A stretch of DNA of 64,000 nt from Pseudomonas abietaniphila (GTDB taxonomy: Bacteria; Pseudomonadota; Gammaproteobacteria; Pseudomonadales; Pseudomonadaceae): NCBI RefSeq assembly GCF_039697315.1, contig NZ_CP155619.1, positions 6,262,001-6,326,000 of the forward strand, read 5' to 3'. How positions within the stretch are numbered: the first letter of the stretch is position 1; each line of letters starts with the position of its first letter. Below, piece by piece: positions 44,251-53,262 of the stretch. Below the pieces are notes generated by a model. The model worked only from the letters and a program-made list of their open reading frames with translations. It was not told the origin of the DNA and did no database searches. A program made the position numbers and the translations under genes.

Positions 44251-44991
44251 ATGGTCAAAACGCGTCCGCGCCCAGCGGTCAACGGCGTGGCATCTGCCGA
44301 TCGGGTGCTCACCGTTCTGTCCGCATTCAGCGTCGGGGATACTGCTTTGAGTCTTGTCGAGCTGGTTGAACGCACCGGCCTGATCAAGAGCACCATCATG
44401 CGGTTGATGGTTTCACTGGAGACGTATGGCTTCGTCAACCGGATGGCGGATGGTCGGTACATGCTTGCTAGCGAAGTGATGCGCCTGAACGCGGTTTATC
44501 AGGAGGCGCTGGATCTGGAACGGCACGTGGTGCCAAGGCTGCACCAGCTGACCGACGAAACGGGCGAGACGGCCTCTTTCTATGTGCGTCACGGCGCTTA
44601 TCGTCTCTGTCAGTATCGGGTCAATTCACCGCATCGCCTGCGTTTGCACCTGCAGCCAGGGGACATGCGCCCAATGGATGGCGCGGCGGGCGCCGAGGCG
44701 TTGCGCACGCCGTTCAGTCGTGCAAAGGACGGGCTGGAGCCGCTCTATTCCAGTGGCGCCACTGATCCACATGCAGCGTCAGTGGCGTTGCCCATCTACG
44801 GCCCGTTACAGGAGATCGTGGGGGCGCTGGTCATTTCCGGGCCGGCGGCCCGGTTGACCGCCGACTACGCAAAATCCATCCGGGATGTATTTGTCGCAGT
44901 TGCGGAGGACCTGACTCGCAGTCTGGGCGGCAAATCCACCCGCGAGGAAAAAGGCGCGCTTAACGCCCCTGTCCCGAAAGCTATCAACTGA
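44251..44991 (+). CDS. IclR-family transcriptional regulator
   Basis: A 246-residue IclR protein: winged helix in residues 15-75 (SADRVLTVLSAFSVGDTALS, LIKSTIMRLMVSLETYGFV) and the effector-binding domain (LHQLTDETGETASFYVRHG, LHLQPGDMRPMDGAAGAE). It converges on, and overlaps by eight bases, the amidohydrolase gene. It is the best candidate for binding the shared 17-bp element upstream of the RraA and SMP-30 genes, although that element is several kb away. Confidence 0.88.
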   Translation: MVKTRPRPAVNGVASADRVLTVLSAFSVGDTALSLVELVERTGLIKSTIMRLMVSLETYGFVNRMADGRYMLASEVMRLNAVYQEALDLERHVVPRLHQLTDETGETASFYVRHGAYRLCQYRVNSPHRLRLHLQPGDMRPMDGAAGAEALRTPFSRAKDGLEPLYSSGATDPHAASVALPIYGPLQEIVGALVISGPAARLTADYAKSIRDVFVAVAEDLTRSLGGKSTREEKGALNAPVPKAIN

Positions 44992-45904
44992 AGCCGTACA
45001 GGCTGACCGGGTTGTCGCGCAGGATACGTGTCAGGTCCTGCTCCGCCGGTGCCCACTGGTAGAGCAGATCGAGAATCTCTGCATCGTTGGGCTTGTTTTC
45101 GGTCGCAGTGGGGTGGGGCCAGTCGCTGCCCCACAGCATTCTTTCCGGGTTTATCTTCACCAGCGCCAGCGCTACCTGGCCAACGTCGCTATAGCTGGGC
45201 GCGCCAACCCTGGATCGGATGTATGGGCCTGACAGCTTGACCCACGTGCGCTGGTTGTTCAGCAATCGAGTGATTGCAGCGAACGCGGCCGACTTCACAC
45301 CCTCTGGCTGAGGTACATGGCCCATGTGATCGATGACCAGCCGGGAGGGCAGTTTCGCTAGACGGCTTTCCAAATCGGTCAGTTGCGTGCCCGGCGCCAC
45401 GACCTGCACGTTCCAGCCCAGTTCATTGACCCGCGCCGCGAGTTTTTCCAGATCGTCGAGGTTGGCTCCGCCGTAGCTCAGGTTGAAGCGTATGCCGCGA
45501 ACGCCTGCCGCGTGGAGCTCTTGCAGCTCCTTGTCTGTAATTGTGCCCGCGACCACCGCAACGCCGCGTGCGTCGCCTTTCGCGTTGACCAGTCCATTGA
45601 GCATGACCCGGTTATCGGTGCCGTAGGTGGACGGAGTCACAATGACCATGCGCCTTACATGAAGGCGCTCCTGAACGTGACGGTAATCTTCCAATGAAGC
45701 ATTGGGGGGCAGCAACGTCGCCCCCGGTGCTGCCGGATAACGATCATCGTACAGGTGCATGTGGCAATCCACGCTGCCTGCGGGAGGCACCAGCATCGAA
45801 GTGTTTTCGCCGCTGGAATAGCGGAATCCTGCGAATGCATTGAGCGACATGAAAGCCCCGAGTGAAACGCCACCCTGAACGAACTGACGACGGGTAATGG
45901 TCAT
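44984..45904 (-). CDS. Tat-exported amidohydrolase-2 family lactonase/isomerase
   Basis: A 306-residue TIM-barrel amidohydrolase: VDCHMHLYDDRYP (His-x-His), RLVIDHMGHVPQ, and LWGSDWPHPT with the catalytic Asp. Its relatives include 2-pyrone-4,6-dicarboxylate lactonase (LigI) and D-galactarolactone isomerase. An N-terminal TRRQFVQGG motif followed by a hydrophobic stretch is a Tat signal, so it probably acts in the periplasm. It is last in a minus-strand set after a dehydrogenase and an MFS carrier. Likely hydrolyses or isomerises a sugar-acid lactone. Confidence 0.83.
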   Translation of the reverse strand: MTITRRQFVQGGVSLGAFMSLNAFAGFRYSSGENTSMLVPPAGSVDCHMHLYDDRYPAAPGATLLPPNASLEDYRHVQERLHVRRMVIVTPSTYGTDNRVMLNGLVNAKGDARGVAVVAGTITDKELQELHAAGVRGIRFNLSYGGANLDDLEKLAARVNELGWNVQVVAPGTQLTDLESRLAKLPSRLVIDHMGHVPQPEGVKSAAFAAITRLLNNQRTWVKLSGPYIRSRVGAPSYSDVGQVALALVKINPERMLWGSDWPHPTATENKPNDAEILDLLYQWAPAEQDLTRILRDNPVSLYGFS

Positions 45905-45935
45905 GCTGAACTCTCATTATTGTTGTGAATTTCGA

Positions 45936-45973
45936 GGAAAAAAAAGGTGCTCAAGTCTGGCCCGAGCACCTTT
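45936..45973 (-). terminator. Rho-independent terminator after the MFS gene
   Basis: AAAGGTGCTC, 11-base loop, GAGCACCTTT, followed on the minus strand by a run of T residues. It ends the MFS transcript or attenuates reading into the amidohydrolase gene. Confidence 0.8.
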
Positions 45974-45991
45974 CATCGCCAGTTCGCAGGT

Positions 45992-47326
45992 TCAGCTCGC
46001 TTTGATCGAACCGTGCTCCCCAACGGGCTGCCGTTTGTGCTTGCGGCCCATCAACAGAACCGCAATCCCCCCGGCAGCACACAGGGCGGCCAGCGGCAGC
46101 ATTGCCAGGGCGTAGCTTCCGGTGGCGTCATGGATGGAGCCATAGACGTTGACCATCACACCCCCACCGATCAGGTTGGCCAAAGCGCCGATAGCAGCCA
46201 GACCTGCCGCCGCCGTGCTGCTCGATAGCCACGTCGACACCAGCGCCCAGAACGGTCCTTTCATCGAGTAGGCACCGACCAGAACCATCGTCAGCAGCAC
46301 CACGGTGGCTGGCAGCGAGGAGGTCACCAGCGCCAACAGCAGGCCGGCAGCGATCAGCAATAGCGTGAGCGAGGTGTGCCAGCGACGTTCGTTGCTACGG
46401 TCAGAGCTGCGTCCCCATATGATCATGGCCACCGAAGCGATGCCGTAAGGAATAGCGTTGGTGAACCCGATCTCCAGGTTGGACAGGCCGAAGGTCTTGA
46501 GCAACTGGGGTGCCCAAACGCTCATCGTGCTGCCAGCCGCCGATGCGCCGGAGTAGATTAGCGCCAACACCCAGATGTCTTTGTGCTTGAGCAGCTTCCA
46601 CAACGACATGTGACCGATGTTGGTTTTGCGCTGTTTCTCTTCATCGAGTCGGTTGACCAGCCAGGTGCGCTGCTCATCAGTCAGCCACTTTGCCTGCTCT
46701 GGGCGGTCGGTCAGCACGAACAGGCACGCGATACCCAGCAACACGGCCGGAATGCTCTCCAGAATGAACAGCCAGTGCCAGCCGCGCATACCCATCCAGC
46801 CATCCAGCGTCAGCAGGAAGCCCGACAGAGGCGAGCCCAGGAAGTTGGCCCCCGGGATGGCCACCATGAAGATCGCGACCATGCGAGCCCGGTACGCCGA
46901 CGGCAGCCAATAAGTCATGTACAGCAACACGCCCGGAAAGAAACCCGCTTCTGCAGCGCCCAACAAGAAGCGCATGACATACAGCGAGTTGGCACCCTGA
47001 ACGAAAGCGGTACCTGCGGAAATGATGCCCCAGGTGACCATGATGCGAGCGATCCAGATTCGTGCGCCGAATTTCTGCAGCGCAAGGTTGCTGGGCACTT
47101 CGATCAGAAAGTAGGAAACGAAAAACAGGCTGCTGGCAAAACCGAAGATGGCTGGCGTGAGGCCCAGGTCGTGGTTCATTTGCAGCGAGGCCATCCCGAT
47201 GTTGCCCCGATCAATGATTGCGATCAGGTAACAGACGATCAGAAAGGGCAGCAGACGCCAGGCCACTCGATGCATCGTGGCGCGTTCGAGTTCGCTGACG
47301 GGGGCGGCGGAAGGCTTTACGGCCAT
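45992..47326 (-). CDS. MFS transporter, anion:cation symporter (ACS) family
   Basis: A 444-residue 12-helix carrier with ACS features: LPFLIVCYLIAIIDRGNIGMA in helix 1, FGARIWIARIMVTWGIIS, and GAAEAGFFPGVLLYMTYWLP. ACS members import hexuronates, aldarates, tartrate or phthalate with a cation. AGGAG precedes ATG 47326. It lies in operon order between the hydroxyacid dehydrogenase and amidohydrolase genes, so it probably imports their substrate. Confidence 0.9.
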   Translation of the reverse strand: MAVKPSAAPVSELERATMHRVAWRLLPFLIVCYLIAIIDRGNIGMASLQMNHDLGLTPAIFGFASSLFFVSYFLIEVPSNLALQKFGARIWIARIMVTWGIISAGTAFVQGANSLYVMRFLLGAAEAGFFPGVLLYMTYWLPSAYRARMVAIFMVAIPGANFLGSPLSGFLLTLDGWMGMRGWHWLFILESIPAVLLGIACLFVLTDRPEQAKWLTDEQRTWLVNRLDEEKQRKTNIGHMSLWKLLKHKDIWVLALIYSGASAAGSTMSVWAPQLLKTFGLSNLEIGFTNAIPYGIASVAMIIWGRSSDRSNERRWHTSLTLLLIAAGLLLALVTSSLPATVVLLTMVLVGAYSMKGPFWALVSTWLSSSTAAAGLAAIGALANLIGGGVMVNVYGSIHDATGSYALAMLPLAALCAAGGIAVLLMGRKHKRQPVGEHGSIKAS

Positions 47327-47411
47327 TGTGCTCTCCTGTGTTTATTTTTTTGGAGAAACGGTTCGAAACGCACGCGTGCCACTGCGCAGCGGCACTTGTT
47401 CGATCAAGAGG

Positions 47412-48389
47412 TCAGTCATTCATTAGGTGACGGTTTACGACGCACCTTGGGTCCATGGCTTCGCCTTCCCAGATCTTGATGACCTGTTGCACGGCCAGCA
47501 GACCAACACGGTCGCGGGCCTCGCTGGTATTGGCACCCACATGCGGGGTCGCTACCAGGTTGGGCAGGGTCCACAGGTCGCTGTCGGCAGGTGGCGGCTC
47601 AGGGTGGAACGTGTCCAGGCCCGCACCTGCGATCTGCCCGCTGCGCAATGCCTCGACCAGCGCCGGAGTGTCGATCAGCTCGCCGCGCGCTGTGTTGATC
47701 AGAATGCTGCTCGGGCGCATGCGCTTGAACTGGGCGGTGCTGAACAGGTTGCGGTTCTGGTCGGTGAGCGGGCAGTGCAAGCTGATGATGTCGCTGCTCT
47801 CGATCAGCCTGTCGAAATCGTCTTCGCGCTCGACGTGCGCGCGATCAGGTAGGACTTTGAGGAAGGGGTCGTACACCTTGACCTTTATCTGCAGTGGAGC
47901 GACCAAGTCCATGAGAATCCCGCCAATCGAGCCGAGACCGATCAGCCCAAGGGTCTTGCCAAACAGCTCGGTGCCGTTGGCCGTCGCTTTGTCCCAGTGA
48001 CCGGCACGCAGCCGCGCGTCTTGGTGGGCTGTCTGCCGTGCAACGCTGAACAACAGCGCAAATGCGTGCTCTGCCACCGACTGTGCGTTGGCGCCCAACG
48101 CGATGGTGACCGGCACGCCACGCTTTGCTGCGGCCTGAATGTCGATGGAGTCGTAGCCCACGCCGTGCTTGGCAATCACTTTGAGATTGGCTGACGCCTT
48201 GATCATTTCTGCCGTCAGCTTGCCCTGGCGAACGATGATCGCATCCGGCTGCTCGTCACGGATGATAGCGGTCAGCTCATCCGCGGGCAGGTAGGGCGTG
48301 GTGGGAATGATCCGGATGCCCAGGCTGTCCGCGTGGTGCATGGCATCGGCTGTCAGGGCAGGGCCTGTCAGCAAGATTTTGCGAGTCAT
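47412..48389 (-). CDS. D-2-hydroxyacid dehydrogenase (NAD-dependent)
   Basis: A 325-residue enzyme with the family layout: cofactor motif LGLIGLGSIGG near residue 150, Arg in LINTARGELIDTPAL, Glu in FHPEPPP, and His in VATPHVGANTSEARDRVG. It interconverts 2-hydroxy and 2-keto acids. AAGGTAG precedes ATG 48389. It heads the minus-strand operon. The divergent gap to the RraA gene carries a perfect TGAAATG/CATTTCA dyad and the 17-bp element. Confidence 0.88.
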   Translation of the reverse strand: MTRKILLTGPALTADAMHHADSLGIRIIPTTPYLPADELTAIIRDEQPDAIIVRQGKLTAEMIKASANLKVIAKHGVGYDSIDIQAAAKRGVPVTIALGANAQSVAEHAFALLFSVARQTAHQDARLRAGHWDKATANGTELFGKTLGLIGLGSIGGILMDLVAPLQIKVKVYDPFLKVLPDRAHVEREDDFDRLIESSDIISLHCPLTDQNRNLFSTAQFKRMRPSSILINTARGELIDTPALVEALRSGQIAGAGLDTFHPEPPPADSDLWTLPNLVATPHVGANTSEARDRVGLLAVQQVIKIWEGEAMDPRCVVNRHLMND

Positions 48390-48462
48390 GGATATCTACC
48401 TTGTTTTTATCGTGAATATCGACCCACGAGGTTGTCGTGTGCTGAGTTCAACCCTATCACAA

Positions 48463-48477
48463 TGAAATGCCATTTCA
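48463..48477. promoter_or_regulatory. Perfect operator-like dyad TGAAATG-C-CATTTCA
   Basis: A 15-bp palindrome 74 bp upstream of the dehydrogenase start, related in sequence to the 17-bp element at 48545-48561. Its symmetry suits an IclR- or GntR-type regulator. Confidence 0.6.
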
Positions 48478-48544
48478 ATAACGAAAAGAAATCAGCGATG
48501 AAGGGTAGTGCGGGCTAGGTTAAAAAATCTTGAATGCTGATAAA

Positions 48545-48561
48545 TGAAATGCAATTCTATT
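48545..48561 (+). promoter_or_regulatory. Shared 17-bp operator-like element, copy 1
   Basis: TGAAATGCAATTCTATT lies 54 bp upstream of the RraA gene. The identical sequence occurs in reverse orientation at 52975-52991 before the SMP-30 gene. It probably marks one regulon. Confidence 0.65.
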
Positions 48562-48614
48562 ATTTCAGCCGGGTATTGCCCGTCGGCACCCCACAATTTT
48601 AAGAGAGAGATGCC

Positions 48615-49292
48615 ATGTCCATCGGATTCCGAGTCCTGAATGCCACCCGTAAAGTCAGCGCGGAATGGATTTCACGCTACCGCGAAGTACCCGTCGCGAA
48701 CGTCAGCGATTCCATGAACCGTATGACGGCCGGTGGTGCCCGTCTTCGGCCGATGCATCGTGAAGGTGTGCTGGCGGGCGCGGCGCTGACGGTCAAGGCG
48801 CGGCCGGGCGACAATCTGATGCTGCATTACGCAATCGACATCGCTCAGCCTGGCGATGTGATCGTGGTCGATGCAGGCGGCGATCTGAGCAACGCTCTGA
48901 TCGGCGAGATGATGGTGGCCTATGCCGTCAAGCGTGGCGTGGCGGGCATCGTGATCAACGGCGCCATTCGTGATGCCTGCAGTATCGGTGCCGGTGATTT
49001 CCCGCTGTTCGCGGCGGGCATTTCCCATCGCGGTCCGTACAAAGACGGTCCGGGTGAAATCAACGTCCCTATCGCCATTGACGGCATGGTGATCGAGCCA
49101 GGCGATTTGATCATCGGTGATGATGATGGTCTGCTATGCATACCCTATGATCACGTGGCTGAGGTGTACGAACGCGCCACCTTCAAGCATCATGCCGAGC
49201 TCAAGCAGATGGATCAGATTGCCAAGGGCGAAAACGACCGCAGCTGGGTGATCGAAACGTTGAAGAAGAAAGGCTGTCAGCTGCCAGAGTAA
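48615..49292 (+). CDS. RraA-family aldolase/decarboxylase (HMG/CHA aldolase type)
   Basis: A 225-residue RraA-fold protein. The aldolase signature Gly-x20-Arg-Asp is present (IGEMMVAYAVKRGVAGIVIN then GAIRD), and the metal-binding Asp follows. True RNase-E inhibitor RraA lacks this catalytic role and is shorter, about 160 residues. Likely activity is cleavage of 4-hydroxy-2-ketoacids or decarboxylation of oxaloacetate. AGAGAG precedes ATG 48615. It is followed by an MFS exporter-like gene. Confidence 0.87.
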   Translation: MSIGFRVLNATRKVSAEWISRYREVPVANVSDSMNRMTAGGARLRPMHREGVLAGAALTVKARPGDNLMLHYAIDIAQPGDVIVVDAGGDLSNALIGEMMVAYAVKRGVAGIVINGAIRDACSIGAGDFPLFAAGISHRGPYKDGPGEINVPIAIDGMVIEPGDLIIGDDDGLLCIPYDHVAEVYERATFKHHAELKQMDQIAKGENDRSWVIETLKKKGCQLPE

Positions 49293-49339
49293 TCTGGCGC
49301 ACTGCACGACCATGTGCGAGCCGCCTGCTGTCTATCCAG

Positions 49340-49361
49340 AGCGGGCGGCCTGTGGCCCGCT
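49340..49361. terminator. Hairpin between RraA and MFS genes
   Basis: AGCGGGC, 8-base loop, GCCCGCT, lying in the 81-bp gap. No T-run follows, so it may be an attenuator or a mere repeat. Confidence 0.35.
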
Positions 49362-49373
49362 ACAGAGGCCTGA

Positions 49374-50621
49374 ATGACGCCCCAGACTCCTTCTCGTAAA
49401 CAGTGGCCGACTCCCGTCCGGGCACTGGCTCACCGTGATTTCCAGGTTTATTTTTTCGGCCAGGCAATTTCCACGCTAGGCAAATGGGTGCAGCAGGTTG
49501 CGTTGACCTGGCTGGCCTATCACCTCACCGGTTCCGCCTCATTGCTGGGGCTGCTGACCTTTCTGTCGTTGGCTCCGCAGCTGTGCATCGGCCCGCTCGC
49601 TGGCGCCTGGACTGATAAGCACGACAAGCGTCGGCTCCTGTTGATCGCCCAGGCTTTGCTGGCTGCTCAGTCGCTGTTTCTGTCGGTGATGACCTGGCTT
49701 GGGGACATGAACAGCTACTGGCTCATCGCGATGGCGCTTGTGCTGGGGGTGCTCAATGCGTTCGAAACGCCTCTTCGTCAGGCATTGATCGGCAGCTTTG
49801 TTGCCGACCCGGCGGACTTGCCCAATGCTCTGGCGCTCAATGCCATGCTGATCAATGCGGCACGTTTCATTGGCCCCCCGCTGGCGGGAGCGCTCATTGC
49901 GTACAGCGGCGAGGCGTTGTGTTTTCTGATCACCGCCTGTGCATTTTCTCTGTTGCTGTTTGCCTTGATGAAGGTCAAAGGGGTGCCCTCGGCCCGGGTG
50001 GCTGGCAAGACGGGGCAGATCTTCCGTGAGGGCCTCATTTATATGTGGGGCACATTCGAAGTGCGCAGGCTGTTGCTAAGCGTGGTTGTGGTCAATTTGC
50101 TGTCGTCTATTTATGCCGTGTTGCTGCCCGTGATCACGCGCGTTTCCTATCAAGGCGATGCCACCACGCTGGGCTGGTTGTGGGGCGCGGCGGGAGCCGG
50201 GGCGTTCGTCGCCTCACTGTGTCTGGCGCTGGGTGGTTCGTTGCCACGCCTTGCCCGCTTCATCGTGATTGCCGCCGCGTGCTGCGCGTGCGGACTCACA
50301 GGTCTGGCGCTGAACATGCCGCTGGGATGGGCCATGCTGTCTCTGGCGATTCTGGGGTTTGGCATCACCGCCAGCAACGTCAGCAGCAACATGCTCCTGC
50401 AGAGCCAGGCACCTGCCGAGTTGAGAGGGCGTGTGGTCGCGTTCTACCTTTCCATGCGCTTTGGTTTCGAGGCGTTCGGCGGTCTGTTTGCGGGATTGGT
50501 GTCGGTCGTCTGGGGAGCCCCGGCGACGATGGGGGTCGCCGGGGTGTTGCTGCTGGGCTACATGCTGTTCGATCACTTCTACTGGCGAACTCGCTCACCG
50601 TCGCCGACTAGCACTCAGTAG
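49374..50621 (+). CDS. MFS transporter (EntS/MFS_3-like)
   Basis: A 415-residue carrier with about 11-12 helices: LAHRDFQVYFFGQAISTLGKW at helix 1, GPLAGAWTDKHDKRRLLLIAQ with the MFS loop motif, and ETPLRQALIGSF. The MFS_3 group contains exporters of siderophores and other organic solutes. It overlaps the convergent MFS gene by 14 bp. Co-directional with the RraA gene. Substrate not predictable. Confidence 0.87.
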   Translation: MTPQTPSRKQWPTPVRALAHRDFQVYFFGQAISTLGKWVQQVALTWLAYHLTGSASLLGLLTFLSLAPQLCIGPLAGAWTDKHDKRRLLLIAQALLAAQSLFLSVMTWLGDMNSYWLIAMALVLGVLNAFETPLRQALIGSFVADPADLPNALALNAMLINAARFIGPPLAGALIAYSGEALCFLITACAFSLLLFALMKVKGVPSARVAGKTGQIFREGLIYMWGTFEVRRLLLSVVVVNLLSSIYAVLLPVITRVSYQGDATTLGWLWGAAGAGAFVASLCLALGGSLPRLARFIVIAAACCACGLTGLALNMPLGWAMLSLAILGFGITASNVSSNMLLQSQAPAELRGRVVAFYLSMRFGFEAFGGLFAGLVSVVWGAPATMGVAGVLLLGYMLFDHFYWRTRSPSPTSTQ

Positions 50622-51951
50622 CGGGTTCAGCGACGGTGTCAGGCTTTGCCTGCTGCCTGGCTGGATCGCCCAGCCACAGCATCAGGCAGGTGCCCAGCAT
50701 CAGAATCGATGCCACGGCGTAGAACGGTCCGGAGTAGGACTGCGTAGCGTCCTTGATCAGGCCGATCATGAAGGGGCCGACGAACCCGCCGAGGTTACCG
50801 ATCGAGACAATCAACGCCAAGCCGCCCGCCGCCGCACGCCCGGTCAGGAACGACGAAGGAATCGCCCAAAATGTGGCCTGGAACGACAGAATGCTGGCAA
50901 CCGCCAAAGCCAGGCTGGCGATCTTCAAGCCCGGTTGATCGATTAACGCAGCTGCGACCAGTGAAACCGCTGCGAACGCGAGTGCGCCCACCACATAAGG
51001 CAGGCGGTGCTTGCTGCCGTTAGCCAGTCGCGCCCAGATCGTCATGGACACTGCGCCCAACACATAAGGCAGTGCAGCGACTAGGCCAACGGTGCTGTTC
51101 TCCATGCCCAGACTCTTGATGATCTGGGGCATCCAGATGCCGATACCGATCGAGCCGACGATGCAGCAGAAGTTGATGGCTGCCAGCACGAAAACCTTTG
51201 GATTGGTCAGCGCGCCGCGCAAGGTGTTGCCATGGGAGGCGCTGATCGAAGCCTGCTCGCTGCTCAGCTTGTTTTGCAGCCAGGTCTTTTCCCGCTCACT
51301 CAACCAGCGTGCCTTGGCCGGGGTGTCCACCATGACGAACAGGCAGGCAATACCCAGCAATACGGCGGGGATGGCTTCGGCGATCAGCAAAAACTGCCAG
51401 TTTTTCAGGCCCAGGATCCCGTGCATGTCCAGCAGCCATCCCGAAAGTGGGGAGCCGAAAATATTGGCTGTTGGGATGCCCAGCAGGAACGTTGCCGTGG
51501 CTTTTGCCCGCCATTTGCCCGGAAACCAGTACGTGAAGTACAGATACACGCCCGGCGTGAAGCCTGCCTCGGCAAGCCCCAGCAGGAAGCGCATGATGCT
51601 GAAGCTGACAGGGCCGGTGGCGAACGCTGTTCCCACCGAGATCAGCCCCCAGGTGATCATGATCCGTGCGATCCAGATGCGTGCGCCGAAGCGCTGCATC
51701 AGCAGGTTGCTCGGGATTTCGAAAATGAAGTATCCAAAGAAGAACAGGCCCGCCGCCCAACCGAACATGGTCGCGGTCAGGCCGAGGTCTTTGTTCATGC
51801 TGATGGCGGCAAAGCCGACGTTGGTTCGGTCGAGGTAGCTGATCACGTAACAGACAAAGATGAACGGTACGATACGCAGCAGAACGCGGCGCAGCAGCTT
51901 TTCACCTTCTGCATCGGAGAGTGTGGCGGTGGTCGTTGTGTGCGGAGTCAT
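50608..51951 (-). CDS. MFS transporter, ACS family, second copy
   Basis: A 447-residue ACS-type symporter similar to the one at 45992-47326: PFIFVCYVISYLDRTNVGFAA, FGARIWIARIMITWGLIS, LGLAEAGFTPGVYLYFTYWF. It lies 55 bp downstream of the SMP-30 gene on the same strand. The pair probably forms a unit for uptake of an acidic sugar lactone or its acid, driven from the promoter with the 17-bp element. Confidence 0.9.
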   Translation of the reverse strand: MTPHTTTTATLSDAEGEKLLRRVLLRIVPFIFVCYVISYLDRTNVGFAAISMNKDLGLTATMFGWAAGLFFFGYFIFEIPSNLLMQRFGARIWIARIMITWGLISVGTAFATGPVSFSIMRFLLGLAEAGFTPGVYLYFTYWFPGKWRAKATATFLLGIPTANIFGSPLSGWLLDMHGILGLKNWQFLLIAEAIPAVLLGIACLFVMVDTPAKARWLSEREKTWLQNKLSSEQASISASHGNTLRGALTNPKVFVLAAINFCCIVGSIGIGIWMPQIIKSLGMENSTVGLVAALPYVLGAVSMTIWARLANGSKHRLPYVVGALAFAAVSLVAAALIDQPGLKIASLALAVASILSFQATFWAIPSSFLTGRAAAGGLALIVSIGNLGGFVGPFMIGLIKDATQSYSGPFYAVASILMLGTCLMLWLGDPARQQAKPDTVAEPATEC

Positions 51952-52006
51952 GGCGTCACTTCTTTTATCGTTGTTGTTAGAAGGCTTGTGGGCCTATGGC
52001 AGCCAC

Positions 52007-52927
52007 TCAGCTATGTGAATACATCTGCAGGCCTTTCACCGGTGTTCGAACCTGCAGGATGGAGCCCGTCTCCGACTCGGTGATGAATAGCGTACGACCG
52101 TCATCGCCCCCGAACGCGAGGTTGGTATTGCTAATGCCTTCGCAGGACACATAGCGCTGAGTCGGTTCTCCGACCCTGGAGAGTCGCCAGACCGATCCAA
52201 AACCCGTATGAGCGATGTACAGATTGCTTTCGTCATCCAGCGCCAGACCGTCAGGGCCGCCGAGTCCGCCATGCAACTGCGCGAAGACGCCGACCTTGCT
52301 GATAATCGACCCGTTACCCAGCGGGATGCGCCAGATCTGTTGCGCGCGGGTCACCGCAATCAGCAAATGGTTGTGTTTGGGGTCGAACACGATCCCGTTC
52401 GGGCTGGGGACGGTATTGATGAGGCACGTGAGGTTACCGGCTGCATCCAGTTTGTAGACACGCCCGGTAGGATCCTGCAGGCCTGTCTGGCCCTGATCGG
52501 TGAAGTACATGTCGCCTGCCGGCGAGAACACCAGATCGTTCACCCCTTTGAAGCCTTCCGAGCCTGCCGATTCCAGAAACGCTTCGATCTTCCCGTTTTG
52601 CGGGTCAAGCAACATGATGCCGCGCTTGTAATCGGTGATGAAAATCCGACCGTCCTGATGAATTTTCAGGCCGTTGGGCCAACCGTCGTACTCACAGACC
52701 AGCGTCCACTCGCCCACTGGAGAAATCTTGAAGATCCGGCCATAGGGAATATCGGTGACGTAGAGGTTGCCATCTCTGTCAAAAGACGGGCCCTCCAGAA
52801 ATGAATCGATGACTTTCCCCTGGCGATTGGCGTCAGCCCAGGTTGTGCGCCGCGGGTCGCGAAATCGCTCAGGCAGGCGGGTAAAAACAGTGGTTTCAGT
52901 GATAGTTGGGGCGGGGAAGAAGCTCAT
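52007..52927 (-). CDS. SMP-30/gluconolactonase-type beta-propeller lactonase
   Basis: A 306-residue six-bladed propeller protein: LEGPSFDRDGNLYVTDIPYG with a metal-binding Glu, GVNDLVFSPAGDMYFTDQG, PNGIVFDPKHNHLLIA and GGPDGLALDDESNLYIAH. These supply the Asn and Asp metal ligands. It hydrolyses sugar lactones. ATG 52927 has AGGAG five bases upstream; the longer frame to 52987 runs through the 17-bp element and is rejected. First gene before an ACS carrier. Confidence 0.88.
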   Translation of the reverse strand: MSFFPAPTITETTVFTRLPERFRDPRRTTWADANRQGKVIDSFLEGPSFDRDGNLYVTDIPYGRIFKISPVGEWTLVCEYDGWPNGLKIHQDGRIFITDYKRGIMLLDPQNGKIEAFLESAGSEGFKGVNDLVFSPAGDMYFTDQGQTGLQDPTGRVYKLDAAGNLTCLINTVPSPNGIVFDPKHNHLLIAVTRAQQIWRIPLGNGSIISKVGVFAQLHGGLGGPDGLALDDESNLYIAHTGFGSVWRLSRVGEPTQRYVSCEGISNTNLAFGGDDGRTLFITESETGSILQVRTPVKGLQMYSHS

Positions 52928-52974
52928 GAGTGCTCCTGAAGCGATCCGGCGGTGCGGACGCGAAATTTTATTAA

Positions 52975-52991
52975 AATAGAATTGCATTTCA
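52975..52991 (-). promoter_or_regulatory. Shared 17-bp operator-like element, copy 2
   Basis: Reverse complement reads TGAAATGCAATTCTATT, identical to 48545-48561, 48 bp upstream of the SMP-30 start. It probably places the SMP-30/MFS unit in the same regulon as the RraA and dehydrogenase units. Confidence 0.65.
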
Positions 52992-53186
52992 AAAATAAAT
53001 CATTTTTAGGTTGAGTGCGAGTGCTTTTGCAAGCGCGTCGTCGCTTGCCTGGATAGAGGTCTGGCGACGCAAAGGACGGCATGAAACCAATTTTTTGGAA
53101 TATGATTTCGTTAGAGCGTTATGACTGCGAAGGCAGTCCCCACACCTAAAACAATATGCCGGATGATGGTAGGCCGACCTAGGGCT

Positions 53187-53202
53187 GCTTCTGGCCGATA
53201 GC
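53187..53202 (+). repeat. Interspersed repeat copy 2 (GCTTCTGGCCGATAGC)
   Basis: Second copy; identical over 16 bases to the one at 61266-61281. The following bases (TGTCACCGG versus GGCCACTCGG) are only loosely alike. Confidence 0.5.
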
Positions 53203-53262
53203 TGTCACCGGCCAGCCTCAATTTTTTCATTTTCCGTGACCGTCCGGTACGCAGCCCTTTGG

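Larger units (their letters stand above)
52928..53262. other. Intergenic stretch with operator and interspersed repeat
   Basis: About 335 bp with the 17-bp element at 52975-52991 and the interspersed repeat at 53187-53202. No gene is recognised. The 3' end of the FAA-like gene borders it. Confidence 0.45.

Noticed and set aside
46583..47479. Plus-strand ORF of 298 codons over the ACS transporter
   Set aside because: Antisense shadow rich in Gln, Arg and His, with no domain.
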